From an uncultured Eggerthellaceae bacterium (lineage in GTDB: Bacteria > Actinomycetota > Coriobacteriia > Coriobacteriales > Eggerthellaceae), in the NCBI GenBank assembly GCA_910577495.1, contig CAJTML010000109.1:1-6890 (forward strand): 6,890 nt of DNA. Direction: 5' to 3'. The notes under the pieces are model-generated. The model worked only from the letters and a program-made list of their open reading frames with translations, ran no database searches and was not told where the DNA came from. Shown here in pieces: positions 5,946-6,890 of this stretch. The position numbers and the translations under genes are program-made. Position 1 is the stretch's first letter. Each line of letters opens with the position of its first letter.

Positions 5946-6890
5946 TTAGTCGCGCGTGAGTTTGCGATGTACGCGATGCGGCTTTGCGGCCTCAGGTCCC
6001 AAGCGCTCGATACGGTTTTTCTGGTAGTCGTCAAAGTTGCCTTCGAACCAATACCAGTTGCCCGGGTTTTCGTCAGTTCCTTCCCAGGCCAGAATGTGGG
6101 TAGCCACACGGTCAAGGAAGAAGCGGTCATGACTGGTGATAACCGAGCAACCCGGGAATGCCAGCAGCGCCTCTTCTAAGCTTGAGAGCGTTTCAACGTC
6201 CAGGTCGTTGGTGGGCTCGTCCAAGAGCAGCAGGTTGCCGCCTTGCTTGAGCGTGAGTGCCAAGTTGAGGCGATTGCGCTCACCACCTGAGAGCACGCCT
6301 GCTGGTTTTGGCTGGTCAGATCCTTTGAAGCCAAAGCTTGCAACATAGGCGCGGCTGGGGATCTCGGTTTCGCCAACCATCATGTAATCCAGGCCGTCGG
6401 AGACTACTTCCCAGAGCGTTTTGTCGGGGTCCAGGCCTTCGCGGTTCTGGTCAACGTAGGAAAGCTTGACGGTTTCGCCCAGATCAAGGGTGCCAGAGGT
6501 GGGTTCTTCCTGACCGACGATCATCTTGAACAGGGTTGATTTGCCAACGCCGTTGGAGCCAATGACGCCGACGATGCCGCCTTGGGGCAGGCTGAAGGAG
6601 AGGTCGTCAATGAGCACGCGGTCACCAAAGGACTTGTTGAGGTGCTCAACCTCCAGCACTTTTGAGCCCAGGCGCGGCCCGACCGGGATTTGGATGTCGG
6701 AGAAGTCAAGCTTTTGGGCGTTGCGTGCCTCGGCTGCCATCTGGTCGAAGCGCTCAAGACGAGCCTTCGATTTCGCCTGGCGAGCCTTCGGGGACGAACG
6801 CACCCACTCAAGTTCGCGCGACATGCGCTTGGCCAGCTTAGCTTGCTGCTGACCCTGTGCGGCAATACGCGCAGCTTTGGTTTCAAGGTA
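5946..6890 (-). CDS. ettA: Energy-dependent translational throttle protein EttA, C-terminal part (cut by window edge)
   Basis: This ABC-F ATPase binds the ribosomal E site and gates early elongation according to the ATP/ADP ratio. It is cytoplasmic, not a transporter. The visible 314 residues begin in the helical linker between the two ABC domains, with the typical RELEWVRSSPKARQAKSKARL stretch at 25-45, counting the first visible residue as 1. The second ABC domain shows Walker A GSNGVGKST (111-119), signature LSGGERNRLNLA (200-211), Walker B LLLLDEPTNDLD (220-231) and the switch His254 in TSHDRFFLD. The C-terminus EGNFDDYQKNRIERLGPEAAKP is characteristic of EttA rather than other ABC-F members. 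The family is usually about 555-560 residues, so the first ABC domain and arm lie beyond 6890. An internal ATG at 6824 is not a start, because the frame continues in conserved linker sequence to the edge. It is a housekeeping gene with no evident link to the reductases. Confidence 0.95.
   Translation of the reverse strand, partial: YLETKAARIAAQGQQQAKLAKRMSRELEWVRSSPKARQAKSKARLERFDQMAAEARNAQKLDFSDIQIPVGPRLGSKVLEVEHLNKSFGDRVLIDDLSFSLPQGGIVGVIGSNGVGKSTLFKMIVGQEEPTSGTLDLGETVKLSYVDQNREGLDPDKTLWEVVSDGLDYMMVGETEIPSRAYVASFGFKGSDQPKPAGVLSGGERNRLNLALTLKQGGNLLLLDEPTNDLDVETLSSLEEALLAFPGCSVITSHDRFFLDRVATHILAWEGTDENPGNWYWFEGNFDDYQKNRIERLGPEAAKPHRVHRKLTRD

Noticed and set aside
1..6890. CRISPR array, tRNA or rRNA, insertion sequence or phage genes
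   Set aside because: No regularly spaced repeats of CRISPR length, no clover-leaf candidate, no transposase or integrase reading frame and no terminal inverted repeats were seen.

Overview
The window looks like a piece of chromosome from an anaerobic actinobacterium of the Coriobacteriia, probably Eggerthellales. The evidence is two separate Tat-exported lipoprotein flavoenzymes of the fumarate reductase superfamily, one of them beside a divergent LysR-type regulator. This arrangement is very common in gut and oral Eggerthellaceae. Base composition is moderate, which would fit a Cryptobacterium-like member better than a high-GC Eggerthella, but the genus is a guess.

Layout: a LysR-type regulator (55-957, minus) diverges from a Tat-lipoprotein FAD reductase (1193-2770, plus). 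The 235-base gap between them holds an array of dyad sites with a 21-bp period, the best candidate operator in the window. A strong 12-bp hairpin terminator (2814-2843) ends the reductase gene and may also serve the convergent gene. That gene (2877-3479, minus) encodes an unrecognised 200-residue protein with an Ala/Arg/Pro-rich tail. Next is a terminator (3594-3635) for a larger reductase (3680-5548, minus), which has a Tat lipoprotein signal, an FMN-binding domain with a flavinylation motif, and a fumarate-reductase-type FAD domain. A 397-base region without a gene (5549-5945) holds a long leader and the terminator of the last gene. That gene (5946-6890, minus, cut by the window edge) is the C-terminal part of the ABC-F translation factor EttA.

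How they may work together: both flavoproteins should sit on the outer face of the membrane and pass electrons from the quinone pool to organic acceptors. They differ in design. The larger enzyme carries its own FMN relay and the full set of fumarate-reductase-like catalytic residues. The smaller one has no electron-relay domain, and the catalytic His/Arg residues are replaced, with a Tyr at the position of the catalytic Arg. Its substrate is therefore unlikely to be fumarate and is plausibly the ligand sensed by the divergent regulator. No wholly new type of system is evident. The most interesting parts are the unknown substrate of the smaller reductase and the phased operator that probably controls it.
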